Shown: positions 26,745 to 35,904 of the stretch, one piece after another
Layout of the letters: each line of letters starts with the position of its first letter
How positions within the stretch are numbered: the stretch's first letter is position 1
Assembly: GCF_042688385.1 (NCBI RefSeq)
Contig: NZ_JBHUPY010000001.1
Coordinates: 868,001 to 932,000, forward strand
Origin: Herpetosiphon sp042688385
Lineage (GTDB): Bacteria; Chloroflexota; Chloroflexia; Chloroflexales; Herpetosiphonaceae
Reading direction: 5' to 3'
DNA: 64,000 bases
Notes under the pieces: model-generated
What the model was told of the DNA's origin: nothing
The model's database searches: none
Seen by the model: only the letters and a program-made list of their open reading frames with translations
Translations under genes and position numbers: made by a program

Positions 26745-26860
26745 ATCAGGGGCTAGGGTTTAGGGGTCAGGATGGACGCTGCGTTGTTAAGTGCTCTTTT
26801 TTAATATTCTTCTCCCTGATCCCTAGCAGCTGAACCCTGACCCCTCTTGCTATAGTTTTA
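26745..26860. repeat. Inverted short-word element before trpE
   Basis: A G-rich arm (GGATCAGGGGCTAGGG, GGGGTCAGG) is followed after about 50 bases by a C-rich arm (CCTGATCCCTAGCAG, CCCTGACCCC) that is nearly its reverse complement. The inner spacer has a TTTTTT run. It may fold into a long imperfect hairpin and terminate the upstream gene. Confidence 0.7.
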
Positions 26861-26870
26861 GGGAGCGTTC

Positions 26871-28388
26871 ATGGCTTCGCCAACATTTGAACAAGTGCAA
26901 GCATGGGCTGCGGCTGGCTACACCCAATGTGCAGTCTACCGTGAGTTAGTCGCCGATTTGGAAACGCCAGTTTCGGCCTATTTGAAGGTTGCTCAGGGCC
27001 ACTATAGTTTCTTGCTTGAAAGTGTTGAGGGTGGCGAGCAAATTGGCCGCTATTCGTTTATTGGCTGCGAGCCGCATTTAATTATTCGCGGCCTTGGCCA
27101 GCAAAGTATCATCGAAACTGCCAACGGCGAGCGCACCAGCTACGACGATCTGACGACGCTTGATCAATTAGAGCGCTTGGTGGTTGGCTCGCAAAAGGCA
27201 AATCCCGCGCCTCAGCCAGATTTGCCGCGCTTTACTGGCGGGGCGGTTGGTTTTTTGGGCTATGAAACGGTGCGTACCTTTGAACGTTTGCCCGCGCCAA
27301 CCCTGCGCCCTTTGCAAATTCCCGATGGCGTGTGGATGGTGGTCAAAACGGTTTTGGCTTTTGACCATGTGCGCCACACAATCAAAATTATGAGCACACT
27401 GGTGTTCGATCCGGCCCATGATTTGGCAACCCAATTTGCCGAAGCTAACGCCGCCATCGAAGCCATGACCAAGAAATTGGTACGCCCATTGGCTCCCGAA
27501 GTGTATAGCTCAAGCGCCGCCTCGCCAAGCTTGCCTGAACTCAACGAAGCATTGCAATCCAATCAATCGTTTGGTGAATTTAGCGCAGCAATTGAAAAGG
27601 CCCGCGAATATATTCGGGCTGGCGATATTTTTCAAGTGGTGTTATCGCAGCGCTTTCAGCGCGAAACCGATGCTGAGCCATTCGCGGTCTATCGCGCCTT
27701 GCGCACGGTCAATCCATCGCCATACATGTTCTTTTTGAATGTGCCTGATGCGGCGATTATTGGCGCTTCGCCCGAAATGTTGGTGCGGGTTGAAGATGGC
27801 ATTATTGAAACCCACCCGATTGCGGGCACCCGTCGCCGTGGCCGCGATGCAGATGACGAAGCGCGCATGCAGGCCGAATTGTTGGCCGACGAAAAAGAGC
27901 GCGCCGAACACTTGATGTTGGTTGATCTTGGGCGCAACGATGTGGGGCGGGTTTCGTTGCCTGGCAGTGTGCATGTGCCCAAGTTTATGCAAATTGAAAA
28001 ATATTCGCATGTGATGCACTTGGTTTCGGTGGTTAAAGGCACGCTCGATACAGCACGCTACTCGCCGTTGCACGCCTTGCGGGCTTGTTTCCCTGCTGGC
28101 ACGTTGACCGGCGCGCCCAAAGTGCGGGCCATGGAAATTATCGCTGAGCTAGAGCCAAGCCAACGCGGGCCGTATGGCGGTTGTGTTGGCTACGTTTCGT
28201 TTGGCGGTTTATCTCTTGACACAGCGATTACTATTCGCACAATGGTGATTAAAGATGGCGTGGCCTATATGCAGGCTGGCGCTGGCATTGTCGCCGATAG
28301 CGATGTTAAATTAGAAGATCTCGAAACGCGCAACAAAGCCGGTTCACTCATCCGCGCCTTGCACGTTGCCGAAATGTTGGAGTTGTAA
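26871..28388 (+). CDS. trpE: Anthranilate synthase component I
   Basis: The 505-residue protein has both TrpE domains: the N-terminal region with FLLESVEGGEQIGRYSFIG, where LLES is the tryptophan feedback site, and the chorismate-binding catalytic domain with GASPEMLVRVE, PIAGTRRRGRD, DEKERAEHLMLVDLGRNDVG, FPAGTLTGAPKVRAME and GAGIVADSD. It makes anthranilate from chorismate with the TrpG amidotransferase. No trpG or other trp gene is adjacent, so this is an isolated trpE. It is bracketed by inverted repeat-word elements on both sides. GGGAGCG precedes the start. Confidence 0.96.
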   Translation: MASPTFEQVQAWAAAGYTQCAVYRELVADLETPVSAYLKVAQGHYSFLLESVEGGEQIGRYSFIGCEPHLIIRGLGQQSIIETANGERTSYDDLTTLDQLERLVVGSQKANPAPQPDLPRFTGGAVGFLGYETVRTFERLPAPTLRPLQIPDGVWMVVKTVLAFDHVRHTIKIMSTLVFDPAHDLATQFAEANAAIEAMTKKLVRPLAPEVYSSSAASPSLPELNEALQSNQSFGEFSAAIEKAREYIRAGDIFQVVLSQRFQRETDAEPFAVYRALRTVNPSPYMFFLNVPDAAIIGASPEMLVRVEDGIIETHPIAGTRRRGRDADDEARMQAELLADEKERAEHLMLVDLGRNDVGRVSLPGSVHVPKFMQIEKYSHVMHLVSVVKGTLDTARYSPLHALRACFPAGTLTGAPKVRAMEIIAELEPSQRGPYGGCVGYVSFGGLSLDTAITIRTMVIKDGVAYMQAGAGIVADSDVKLEDLETRNKAGSLIRALHVAEMLEL

Positions 28389-28391
28389 ACG

Positions 28392-28496
28392 AGGGATTAG
28401 GGGCTAGGGGCCAGGGATCAGAAAGCGTGCATTATTGGCCTGGATTCTGATACCGTTGCATCCTGAACCCTAGAGCCTGACTCCTGATCCCTCGCA
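28392..28496. repeat. Inverted short-word element after trpE
   Basis: A G-rich arm (GGGATTAGGGGCTAGGGGCC) and a C-rich arm (CCTGAACCCTAGAGCC, CTGATCCCTC) face each other about 40 bases apart. This is the same design as the element before trpE. Confidence 0.7.
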
Positions 28497-28500
28497 GATT

Positions 28501-29049
28501 ATGGACGCATACCTTGATATTGAAACAACATGGCAACGCACGATTAGCGTAATTGGCATTTACTTGCCGCAGCGGGGCACGATTCAGTTGGTGGGCGCTG
28601 GGGTTAGTGATGTTAATTTGTATGCGGCGTTGGCAGGGGTCGAGACGATCTTTACCTTTAATGGGGCAAGCTTTGATTTGCCAATTATTTACAAGGCCTT
28701 GGGCGCAGATTTGAAACGCGAGTTTGTGCATTGCGACCTGTTGCGCGAATGTCGTCGCCAGAATTTGCGCGGTGGCCTGAAAATTGTTGAACAAAAAATC
28801 GGGATTGCGCGTTCTACTCATGGGCTTGATGGCCGCGATGCCTTGCGGTTGTGGCAAGCCTATGAAAGCTATAACGATCAAGCAGCGTTAGATTTACTCT
28901 TACGCTACAATCGCGACGATATTATTAACTTGCCACGCTTGCGTTGTTATTTACATAAAGTTCAAGAGCCTGATTTGCACCCGCATGTTACGATTTGGCA
29001 TGCGTCTGAGCAGTCGTTGCTGTCGCCATTGAGCGACGAGGAGCAGTAG
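28501..29049 (+). CDS. RNase H-like exonuclease domain protein (YprB type)
   Basis: The 182-residue protein has the DEDD exonuclease arrangement: an early DIETT motif (Exo I), FTFNGASFDLPII (Exo II) and a final YNRDDIINLPRL (Exo III). Together with HCDLLRE this matches the RNase_H_2/YprB predicted exonuclease family. It is likely a cytoplasmic nucleic-acid 3'-5' exonuclease with two-metal catalysis; the substrate is unknown. Seven bases separate it from the PASTA kinase gene, so they are probably cotranscribed. No clear ribosome site precedes ATG 28501, so the start is slightly uncertain. Confidence 0.85.
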   Translation: MDAYLDIETTWQRTISVIGIYLPQRGTIQLVGAGVSDVNLYAALAGVETIFTFNGASFDLPIIYKALGADLKREFVHCDLLRECRRQNLRGGLKIVEQKIGIARSTHGLDGRDALRLWQAYESYNDQAALDLLLRYNRDDIINLPRLRCYLHKVQEPDLHPHVTIWHASEQSLLSPLSDEEQ

Positions 29050-29056
29050 TGGGGCG

Positions 29057-30868
29057 ATGAGCGAACAACCACGAATTCTCAATAATCGCTATCAATTAGA
29101 GCGAAAATTAGGCCAAGGCGGCATGGCAACGGTGTATCTTGGGCGCGATTTGCGGCTTAAGCGACCAGTTGCGATTAAAGTGTTACACGGCCAATATGCC
29201 AGTGACGAACAATTTTTGCGCCGCTTTAAGCACGAAGCCGATGCCGCCGCCCAATTGAATCATCCCAATATTGTGCGGGTTTATGATATTGAAGCCGAGG
29301 GCGATTTTCATTACATTGTGATGGAATACGTCGAAGGCACTGACCTTAAAGAGATTATTGAGCTGCAAGCGCCGTTGCCTGTGCCGCGCACGCTGGCGAT
29401 TGTGCGCCAAATTGCCGAAGCCTTGCAGGCTGCTCACGACAGCGGCTTGGTGCACCGCGATGTTAAACCGCAAAACGTGCTGATCGATTCCAACGATTAT
29501 GCACGCTTGAGTGATTTTGGCATCGCCAAAAGCAAGCAATCATCTGCATTAACCGACCCAGGCACGACCTTTGGCACTGCCGATTATTTGGCTCCCGAAC
29601 AGGCGCAGGGCTTGGGTGCAACCCCGCTTTCCGATGTCTATGCCTTGGGCGTGTTGACCTATGAGATGTTAACTGGGCGTTTGCCGTTCAGTGGCGATTC
29701 GCCATTGGCAGTAGCCTTGCAGCATATTCAAGCAACACCGCCAGCCTTGCGCAACTACAATCCTTCGATTCCGCCCCAGCTTGAGGCGATTGTGCTCCAA
29801 GCAATGGCCAAAGATCCTGCCCAGCGGCCTCAATCGGCGCGGGCGTTTGCCGAATTGTTGCGGCTCTATCGCGAGCGCGGCAACCAAGCAACCATGGCCG
29901 TGCCGTCGGCGAATGTAGGGCGTGTGCCTACTGCCCAAGAGCCTGCCGACGTGCGCCCACCACGCCAACAACCAGCGCCGCAAGCGCGGCCCCGCCAAAA
30001 CTATGCCCCGCCATTGGCTGCTCAACAGCCAGTGCCGATGAATCCAAGCAGCGAAAAACGCCAATCATCTGGCTGTGGCTTGTGGGTTGTGGCAATTTTA
30101 TTGTTGGTCGGGATTGGTGCGTTGGTCTACGTATTAATGTTTACCGATGTGATGGACTCGATAACCCAAGCCTTTGGTGGTAAACAAGCGACCCAAGTTG
30201 TGCCAACCGACGAGCCAACGCCCGCCCCAGAAATGGTCGAAGTGCCACCATTGGTCGGTAAAAGCGAGAGCGAAGTGCTTGAGTTGCTCAAATCACTTGA
30301 ACTTGGTGAGCAACGCAAAGCGCCACGCAACGATCTTGCGCCTGCTGCAACCGTGATTGAGCAAGATATTGCGCCTGGAACCAAAGTTGCCAAAGGTACA
30401 GTTATTCCGTTTACTTTGAGTTTAGGCCCCGCTCAAGTCGAAATTGACGATGTGACGCGCCAACAATTTGAGGTTGCTTCGGATACGCTGACCCGTGCTG
30501 GCTTTAAGGTGATCCGCAAAGATGCGCCGAATCAGACAATTCCTGCGGGCTTTGTCTTGAGCCAAAATCCCCCAGCGGGGCTGAAATTGGCCCAAGGCAG
30601 CGAGATCGAATTGGTCGTCAGTATTGGCGATATGGTGACGTTTCCCAATATCATTGGGATTAAACGAGCCGATGCTGAGGCGATTTTGGCTGGACGCAGC
30701 GATTTACGCTTGGATATTGTCGACGAGCAAGGCCCAGATCTGATTCCGAATTTCGATAGTGTGGAGCCAAATACGGTGGTTAGTGCAACCGCCAATGGTC
30801 AGCCAGTTGAAAATGGCAATTTTATTCCCCGGAATAGCGTGATTGTGATTGGGGTGCGCCGTCCATAG
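29057..30868 (+). CDS. PASTA-domain Ser/Thr protein kinase (PknB-like)
   Basis: The 603-residue protein has a kinase domain at about 11-275: GQGGMATVYLG, VAIKVLHG, HRDVKPQN with Asp135, DFGIAKS, LAPEQ. A Pro/Gln-rich linker leads to a transmembrane helix at about 342-362. Three PASTA repeats follow from about 395 to the end (VPPLVGKSESEVLELL, IDDVTRQQFEVASDTL, FPNIIGIKRADAEAIL). PASTA domains bind peptidoglycan fragments or lipid II, so this resembles PknB/PrkC cell-wall sensing kinases. It follows the exonuclease gene by seven bases. No PP2C phosphatase is adjacent. Confidence 0.96.
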   Translation: MSEQPRILNNRYQLERKLGQGGMATVYLGRDLRLKRPVAIKVLHGQYASDEQFLRRFKHEADAAAQLNHPNIVRVYDIEAEGDFHYIVMEYVEGTDLKEIIELQAPLPVPRTLAIVRQIAEALQAAHDSGLVHRDVKPQNVLIDSNDYARLSDFGIAKSKQSSALTDPGTTFGTADYLAPEQAQGLGATPLSDVYALGVLTYEMLTGRLPFSGDSPLAVALQHIQATPPALRNYNPSIPPQLEAIVLQAMAKDPAQRPQSARAFAELLRLYRERGNQATMAVPSANVGRVPTAQEPADVRPPRQQPAPQARPRQNYAPPLAAQQPVPMNPSSEKRQSSGCGLWVVAILLLVGIGALVYVLMFTDVMDSITQAFGGKQATQVVPTDEPTPAPEMVEVPPLVGKSESEVLELLKSLELGEQRKAPRNDLAPAATVIEQDIAPGTKVAKGTVIPFTLSLGPAQVEIDDVTRQQFEVASDTLTRAGFKVIRKDAPNQTIPAGFVLSQNPPAGLKLAQGSEIELVVSIGDMVTFPNIIGIKRADAEAILAGRSDLRLDIVDEQGPDLIPNFDSVEPNTVVSATANGQPVENGNFIPRNSVIVIGVRRP

Positions 30869-30919
30869 CACATTTATCAGTAGTTGCGGCCGTCTACGCT
30901 ACGCCAAAGGAGAATTCCT

Positions 30920-31414
30920 ATGAGTCTTGAACGATTAGCAGCTTTCGAGCGCCTTGCCAACAACGAGCGTTTGACCGACAACTTGACTGATACAACTGCC
31001 AAGGCGCTGTTGCGCTGGGCTGAGCAACAACTTCAGGCTGGAGTCGCCGAAGATGAAGTGCTGCAAGCAGCGCACCAAGCCAATCGCGATGATCTTGTTG
31101 ATGTGACTGGAGTGTTGGCGGCGGCGAATGCTGCGTTAAATAAAGCGCATACGGCAGTAGTTGCTCACACGACTCCCGCGCCTGATCCTGCTGCCCAAGC
31201 TGGTCAGGCCGCTGCCAACGCCTTAAATCAATCGGCAGCAACCATCGCCAGCCAAATGGGCAAACTTGGCCAAAGCGTGCTGGCGAGCGCTGGCCAAGCT
31301 GCTAGCAACCAAAGCACCATTACTAGCAAACTTAATCGCATTGGCGCAACCTTGGGAGCGAATGCCCGCCCCCGTTCACATCGGATCAAGCGTCGGCGTG
31401 GCTGGCGAGGTTGA
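30920..31414 (+). CDS. Hypothetical Ala-rich helical protein, 164 residues
   Basis: ATG at 30920 is chosen for AAAGGAG upstream. The first 90 residues are helical and charged (ERLAAFERLANNERLTDNLTD, a helix pair with VLQAAHQANRDD). The rest is Ala/Gln/Ser-rich low complexity, ending in a strongly basic tail (SHRIKRRRGWRG) that could bind nucleic acid or anionic surfaces. The family is not recognised. It lies 51 bases after the PASTA kinase and may be in its operon; a phosphorylation target is a possibility only. Confidence 0.7.
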   Translation: MSLERLAAFERLANNERLTDNLTDTTAKALLRWAEQQLQAGVAEDEVLQAAHQANRDDLVDVTGVLAAANAALNKAHTAVVAHTTPAPDPAAQAGQAAANALNQSAATIASQMGKLGQSVLASAGQAASNQSTITSKLNRIGATLGANARPRSHRIKRRRGWRG

Positions 31415-31476
31415 GAACATAGAGCAAAGAGCATAGAACATAAATGTACTGGTTGATTGGTAACAACCAACAGCAT

Positions 31477-31587
31477 CCCCTCACCCCCAGCCCCTCTCCC
31501 ACTGAACGCGGGCGAGGGGAGCTATAATGATATGGTGGTGTTGCCCCCTTGCCTCGTGGGCGGGAGAGGGGGCAAGGGGGTGAGGGG
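31477..31587. repeat. G/C-rich palindromic element, copy 4
   Basis: Arms CCCCTCACCCCCAGCCCCTC and GGGGGCAAGGGGGTGAGGGG; inner segment ACTGAACGCGGGCGAGGGGA as in copies 2 and 5. It lies between the 30920 gene and the PLD-like gene. Confidence 0.87.
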
Positions 31588-31673
31588 AGCGCTAGGCGAT
31601 TGAACTACACAGCTGTGCTCCAGATCCCCAATCCCCAACGACCGATCCCCGATCTCTACTGAAAGGCTGATCT

Positions 31674-32879
31674 ATGGCGCGTAGCAAATCAACGACGAAG
31701 CTCAAGCCTTGGCAAATTATCCTGATTCTGCTGATTGCGGGATTGGTGTATTGCTATCAAGAGGGCTATTTTGATCGCTGGCTTGGGCGCACCAGCGATC
31801 AGCCGACCAGCGTGGCCCAGCCAACCTTGCCCGCCAATCAGCCTGATGCCAATGCTGTGGCAGCGGCGATTGACCCGAATAAAGCTTCTGTGGCTCAAGG
31901 CGCGTGGTATCAAGTTTTCTTCACCCGCCCAAGCTACCCCGAAAAAGCTGCTGGGCGCAAAGGGGGGGTTGATGCAGGCATCATTGCCGACATTGATGCT
32001 GCCAAAAGCACAATTTATATTGCTTCATTCGATTTTGATTTGGATTTGATGACCGATGCGTTGATTCGAGCCAAAAAACGCAAGGTAAAAGTGCAATTAG
32101 TCGTTGATGACGAAAACTTGGCGGCTCCAGAAGTTGCTGAAACCACAGGCCGTTTGGAAGCTGCCAGAATTCCAATTACCTGGGATGAACGCTCAGCCTT
32201 TATGCACAATAAAATCGTTGTGATCGATGATGCGATTGTCTGGACTGGCTCGATGAATTTAGTTGTGAACGATGTCTATCGCAATAACAATAATATGCTT
32301 CGTTCGCGAGTTCCAGAATTGGTTGCGAATTATCGCCAACGTTTTCTTGATTTGTTTGCAGGCAAAATGGGCGGCAAAGCACCCAAAAATACCCCCAATC
32401 CAGTGATTAAACTTGCTGGTGGCGTGCAAATTGAAACCTATTTCTCGCCAGTTGATAAACCACGCGCCAAAATCGTCAACTACATCAAAAACGCCAAGCA
32501 ATCGGTTAATGTGCTGGCTTTTTCGTTTACCGACGACGATACCGCCCAAGCCTTGATCGATCGCCATAAAGCAGGCGTAGAAGTTCAAGTGGTGATGGAA
32601 GCGCGGAATGCTGATGGCACTGGCTCGGAATTTGGCATTTTGGAAAAAGCTGGCATTCCAATTTTTCGCGATGCGAATTGTTATATTTTACATAATAAAA
32701 CAATGGTAATTGATGAAAAAATTGTGATTACCGGCTCGTATAATTTTACTGCTGCTGCTGAAAATAATAACGACGAAAATTTATTGATTATCACTGATCC
32801 TGATTTGGCGCGGCATTATATGGCTGAATTCGATCGGTTGTATGCCCAAGCCAAAAATCCTGCTGGTTGTGGCCGTTAG
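31674..32879 (+). CDS. Membrane-anchored phospholipase D-like protein with two HKD motifs
   Basis: The 401-residue protein has one N-terminal transmembrane helix (about 13-31) and two PLD catalytic motifs: HNKIVVIDD with His178 and Lys180, followed by TGSMN; and HNKTMVIDE with His340 and Lys342, followed by TGSYNFT. Members include phospholipases, cardiolipin synthases and nucleases such as Nuc. The presence of a membrane anchor and the absence of a cardiolipin-synthase double helix favour an extracytoplasmic nuclease or lipase. It is nine bases ahead of the glycosyltransferase gene, suggesting one transcript. Confidence 0.9.
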   Translation: MARSKSTTKLKPWQIILILLIAGLVYCYQEGYFDRWLGRTSDQPTSVAQPTLPANQPDANAVAAAIDPNKASVAQGAWYQVFFTRPSYPEKAAGRKGGVDAGIIADIDAAKSTIYIASFDFDLDLMTDALIRAKKRKVKVQLVVDDENLAAPEVAETTGRLEAARIPITWDERSAFMHNKIVVIDDAIVWTGSMNLVVNDVYRNNNNMLRSRVPELVANYRQRFLDLFAGKMGGKAPKNTPNPVIKLAGGVQIETYFSPVDKPRAKIVNYIKNAKQSVNVLAFSFTDDDTAQALIDRHKAGVEVQVVMEARNADGTGSEFGILEKAGIPIFRDANCYILHNKTMVIDEKIVITGSYNFTAAAENNNDENLLIITDPDLARHYMAEFDRLYAQAKNPAGCGR

Positions 32880-32888
32880 CGAGTATTC

Positions 32889-34142
32889 ATGCGGATTTTA
32901 CAAGTTATTCAGCGCTATTACCCATACATTGGTGGTTCGGAGCAGGTTTGCCAAGTGATTGCTGAACGCTTGGCTGCCGAAGGCCATACGGTCGATGTTT
33001 GGACGAGCAACGCCTGGGATCTTGACCATTTTTGGGCCAAGGGTCGGCGCACCATCGATCAGCCCAACGAGCAGCATAATGGCGTAGCGATTCGACGCTT
33101 TCCAGTGGTTCGTGCGCCTGGCCCAGCTTTGGTCTACCCAATTTTGCGCCGCGCAATGTTGGAATTGGGCCGCGTGCCAGCAACCAGCAAGCTGTTGATG
33201 GCGCTCAGCCAAATCACCCCCCGCTTGCCAGCCTTCAATCGTGCGCTCCACCAACAGCTCGATCAATTCGATTTGGTGCATGCTGCTAATATTACCTTGG
33301 ATTTTATGCTGATTCCGGCCTTGAAATATGCCAAACAAGCCAAGGTACCGTTTGTGCTTTCGCCCTATGTGCATTTGGGCGTGCCAGGCGATCGCTCGTT
33401 AGTGCGCTATTATACAATGCCGCATCACATTAAATTGATGCAACAAGCAGATCGGGTGATTGTGCAAACGCCGCTCGAAGCCGATTATTTGGACGATTGC
33501 GGGATTGCGCGATCAACGATGCGTTGCATTGGCGTGGGGGTTGAGCCAAGCGAATTAGCTGGCGGCGATGCTGAGCGTTTTCGCCAAGAAACTGGCATTC
33601 AACAGCCATTTGTGTTGTATATCGGCACGTTGGCCAAAGAAAAAGGCGCATTTGACCTTATTCGCGCGATGGAGCAGCTTTGGGCAAGTGGCCGCGCCGA
33701 GCATTTGGTGATGGTTGGTACACCGATGGCCCACTTCGAGCAGCTTTGGGAGACGCTCGACCCTGCCAGCAAGCAACGGATTCATGTCTTTGCTCGTGCG
33801 CCGCAAGAACGCAAACGTGATGCCTTGGCGGCGGCAAGCCTGTTTGCCATGCCATCGCGCACCGATTCGTTTGGCATTGTCTACCTTGAGGCGTGGTTGT
33901 ATCGCTTGCCCGTGATTGGGGCACGGGCTGGCGGGGTGCCGGCGGTGATTCGCGATGGTGAAACAGGCTTATTGGTCGATTATGGCAATGTTGCTCAATT
34001 AACCAGCAGCTTAACCAAACTCCTGACCGAGCCAGGCTTAGCGCAGCAGCTTGGCCAACGCGGCTATGCGCAAACCCTAGCCGAGCTAACGTGGGAGCAT
34101 AAATATACCCAAATTCGGGCAGTCTACGAAGAATTGATTTAG
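32889..34142 (+). CDS. Family 4 glycosyltransferase
   Basis: The 417-residue protein has the GT-B fold: an N-terminal domain with YYPYIGGSEQVCQVIAERL and a C-terminal domain with FVLYIGTLAKEKGAFDLI, and the GT4 signature MPSRTDSFGIVYLEAW plus DGETGLLVDYGN. It transfers a sugar from a nucleotide-sugar to a glycan or lipid acceptor; the specificity cannot be read. The likely operon mate is the PLD-like gene just upstream. No signal peptide; expected to be cytoplasmic or peripheral to the membrane. Confidence 0.93.
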   Translation: MRILQVIQRYYPYIGGSEQVCQVIAERLAAEGHTVDVWTSNAWDLDHFWAKGRRTIDQPNEQHNGVAIRRFPVVRAPGPALVYPILRRAMLELGRVPATSKLLMALSQITPRLPAFNRALHQQLDQFDLVHAANITLDFMLIPALKYAKQAKVPFVLSPYVHLGVPGDRSLVRYYTMPHHIKLMQQADRVIVQTPLEADYLDDCGIARSTMRCIGVGVEPSELAGGDAERFRQETGIQQPFVLYIGTLAKEKGAFDLIRAMEQLWASGRAEHLVMVGTPMAHFEQLWETLDPASKQRIHVFARAPQERKRDALAAASLFAMPSRTDSFGIVYLEAWLYRLPVIGARAGGVPAVIRDGETGLLVDYGNVAQLTSSLTKLLTEPGLAQQLGQRGYAQTLAELTWEHKYTQIRAVYEELI

Positions 34143-34400
34143 AACAGAGAGCATAGAAATTGGGGTTCGGGGGCTGGGGGCTGGGGATCGGGGTTTAACG
34201 CAGAGGCGCAGAGAATCACCAGATAAGGGAAGAAGATAGTTTTAACCACGAAGAGCACGAATGTTGAGTTTGTTGGAAACTTAGAATGTATTTAATTTCA
34301 GAAAACTGCTTAACGGAATCTTAGTGATCTTCGCGGTTGCATCCTTCGTGGCTTTTGTGAAGCAAACTGATCCCCGATTCCCGACAACCGATCCCTAAAA
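34143..34400. repeat. Nested near-palindromic short-word element
   Basis: From outside inward: a G-rich array (GGGGTTCGGGGGCTGGGGGC) faces a C-rich array (GATCCCCGATTCCCGACAAC), and AACCACGAAGAGCACGAATG faces ATCTTCGCGGTTGCATCC. AACGCAGAGGCGCAGAG lies between the arms. No gene is seen. Confidence 0.7.
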
Positions 34401-34416
34401 ACAGAAAGGCCTATCA

Positions 34417-35250
34417 ATGGAACATACAACGGCAACCTTTACTGGCGTTCACAACACCACAATTTTTTATCAAACATGGCGGCCAGCTACACCCAAAGCA
34501 ACGGTCGTGGTGGTGCATGGCTATGCAGAGCACAGCGGGCGCTATCGGCATGTGGCCGAGGCCTTGGTTGCTGCCAACTACAGCGTTTGGGCGCTCGATC
34601 ATCGTGGTCATGGCCAATCGCAAGGCAATCGGGCGACCGTCAAACATTTCGAAGAGTTTGTCAACGATTTAGCGAGTTTTGTGCGTTTGGTGCGCGATAA
34701 AGAGCCAAATGGGCCGCTCTTTATGCTTGGCCATAGCATGGGTGGCTTGATTAGCACGCTCTACACCTTGGAATATGGCCATAATTTGCATGGCTTGGTG
34801 CTGACTGGCCCAGCCTTCAAAGTCGATGCCAAAACACCAAAAGCGGTGGTTAAAGTTGGTGCGTTTATTAGCAAATTTCTGCCGCAGCTGCCAGTTGCGC
34901 CGTTTGACCCGCAATGGAACAGCCGCGATCCCAAAGTGGTCGAGGCTTTCAAGGCTGATGAGCTGAATTATAAAGGCGGCATCAAATCGCAAATGGGCAC
35001 GGCGATGATCAATGCAACGCGAATAATTGACCAACGGGCTGGCGAAATTAGCTTGCCAGTGCTGATGTTGCAAGGCTTAGATGATCGTTTGGTTAGCCCT
35101 GAGGCGGCAATTCACGCCTTTGGCCTGTTTAAATCGCAGGATAAAACCTTGCACACCTACCCAGGCTTGTATCACGAAGTGTTGAACGAGCCAGAACAAA
35201 CCACATTAATTCCCTTGATTGTCGAATGGCTTGATGCGCATATGGCCTAA
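34417..35250 (+). CDS. Alpha/beta hydrolase, monoacylglycerol lipase-like
   Basis: The 277-residue protein has the serine-hydrolase core: VVVHGYAEHSGRY (oxyanion HG), LDHRGHGQS, the nucleophile elbow GHSMGG with Ser107, GLDDRLVSPEAA with the acid, and a His in YPGLYHEVLNEPE. This order matches the Hydrolase_4/monoglyceride lipase group. It probably hydrolyses short acylglycerols or related esters in the cytoplasm. Its 3' end overlaps the convergent tetR-type gene by four bases. Confidence 0.92.
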   Translation: MEHTTATFTGVHNTTIFYQTWRPATPKATVVVVHGYAEHSGRYRHVAEALVAANYSVWALDHRGHGQSQGNRATVKHFEEFVNDLASFVRLVRDKEPNGPLFMLGHSMGGLISTLYTLEYGHNLHGLVLTGPAFKVDAKTPKAVVKVGAFISKFLPQLPVAPFDPQWNSRDPKVVEAFKADELNYKGGIKSQMGTAMINATRIIDQRAGEISLPVLMLQGLDDRLVSPEAAIHAFGLFKSQDKTLHTYPGLYHEVLNEPEQTTLIPLIVEWLDAHMA

Positions 35251-35861
35251 GCTTGGCCATATTTCAAGCCATTCCAAAGCAGCTTTGCGCTATTACGAAC
35301 TAAGCGCTCCGAATCAATCGCTCCTTGTTGGGAGGTAATTTGATCTTGGAGCGCGAGGGTTGCCAAGCCGTGCACCACCGCCCAAGCGGTAAAAGCCAGT
35401 TGCCGCGGCTCGCCTGCGCCAAGCAGACCTGCTGCTTGGCCGCGTTGAATTGTGCCGACTAACACCCCAAAACTGGCTTGGGCTGCGGCATGGGTTGCGG
35501 GATATTGCAAGCGATCAACCCCCGAAACCCCAAACATTACCCGAAATAAGGGCGCATTATTCAGGGCAAATTGCACATAGGCAATGCCACATTGAAAAAA
35601 TTGCTCGCGTGGATCAGCGCTGTACTGCATCACCTTAGCTTCAACAAAGGCCGCTAATTGCTCAAACCCAGCGCAGGCCAAAGCCGCCACCAAGGCCTCT
35701 TTATTGGGAAAATGGCGATAAGCCGCCGCATGGCTCACGCCCGCCTCACGACTAATCGCCCGTAAACTGAGCGCTTCAAAGCCTTGGCTCGTCAGCTGTT
35801 GCTTGGCAATTGCCAACAGCGCTTGGCGCAAATCGCCATGATGATAGCGTTCTTCGATCAT
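35247..35861 (-). CDS. TetR/AcrR family repressor
   Basis: The 204-residue protein has a TetR helix-turn-helix near residues 10-55 (GDLRQALLAIAKQQL, LSLRAISREAGVSHAAAYRHFPNKEALVAAL) and a TetR_C-type ligand domain. It is divergent from the alpha/beta hydrolase gene at 35956. The intervening region holds a good promoter facing that gene, with a palindrome over its -35, so this protein is the natural candidate to repress the hydrolase. The ligand is unknown. Confidence 0.93.
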   Translation of the reverse strand: MIEERYHHGDLRQALLAIAKQQLTSQGFEALSLRAISREAGVSHAAAYRHFPNKEALVAALACAGFEQLAAFVEAKVMQYSADPREQFFQCGIAYVQFALNNAPLFRVMFGVSGVDRLQYPATHAAAQASFGVLVGTIQRGQAAGLLGAGEPRQLAFTAWAVVHGLATLALQDQITSQQGAIDSERLVRNSAKLLWNGLKYGQA

Positions 35862-35873
35862 TCAATACCTCTA

Positions 35874-35904
35874 TGTTGACAGTGGTAACATTGCTGATTA
35901 CAAT
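35874..35904 (+). promoter_or_regulatory. Promoter for the 35956 hydrolase gene, with candidate TetR operator
   Basis: TTGACA (35876-35881) and TACAAT (35899-35904) are separated by exactly 17 bases. The palindrome TGTTGACAGTGGTAACA (35874-35890, six of eight pairs matched) covers the -35 box, which is a typical place for a TetR-family operator. It is 13 bases upstream of the divergent regulator's start, so autoregulation is possible. Confidence 0.7.
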
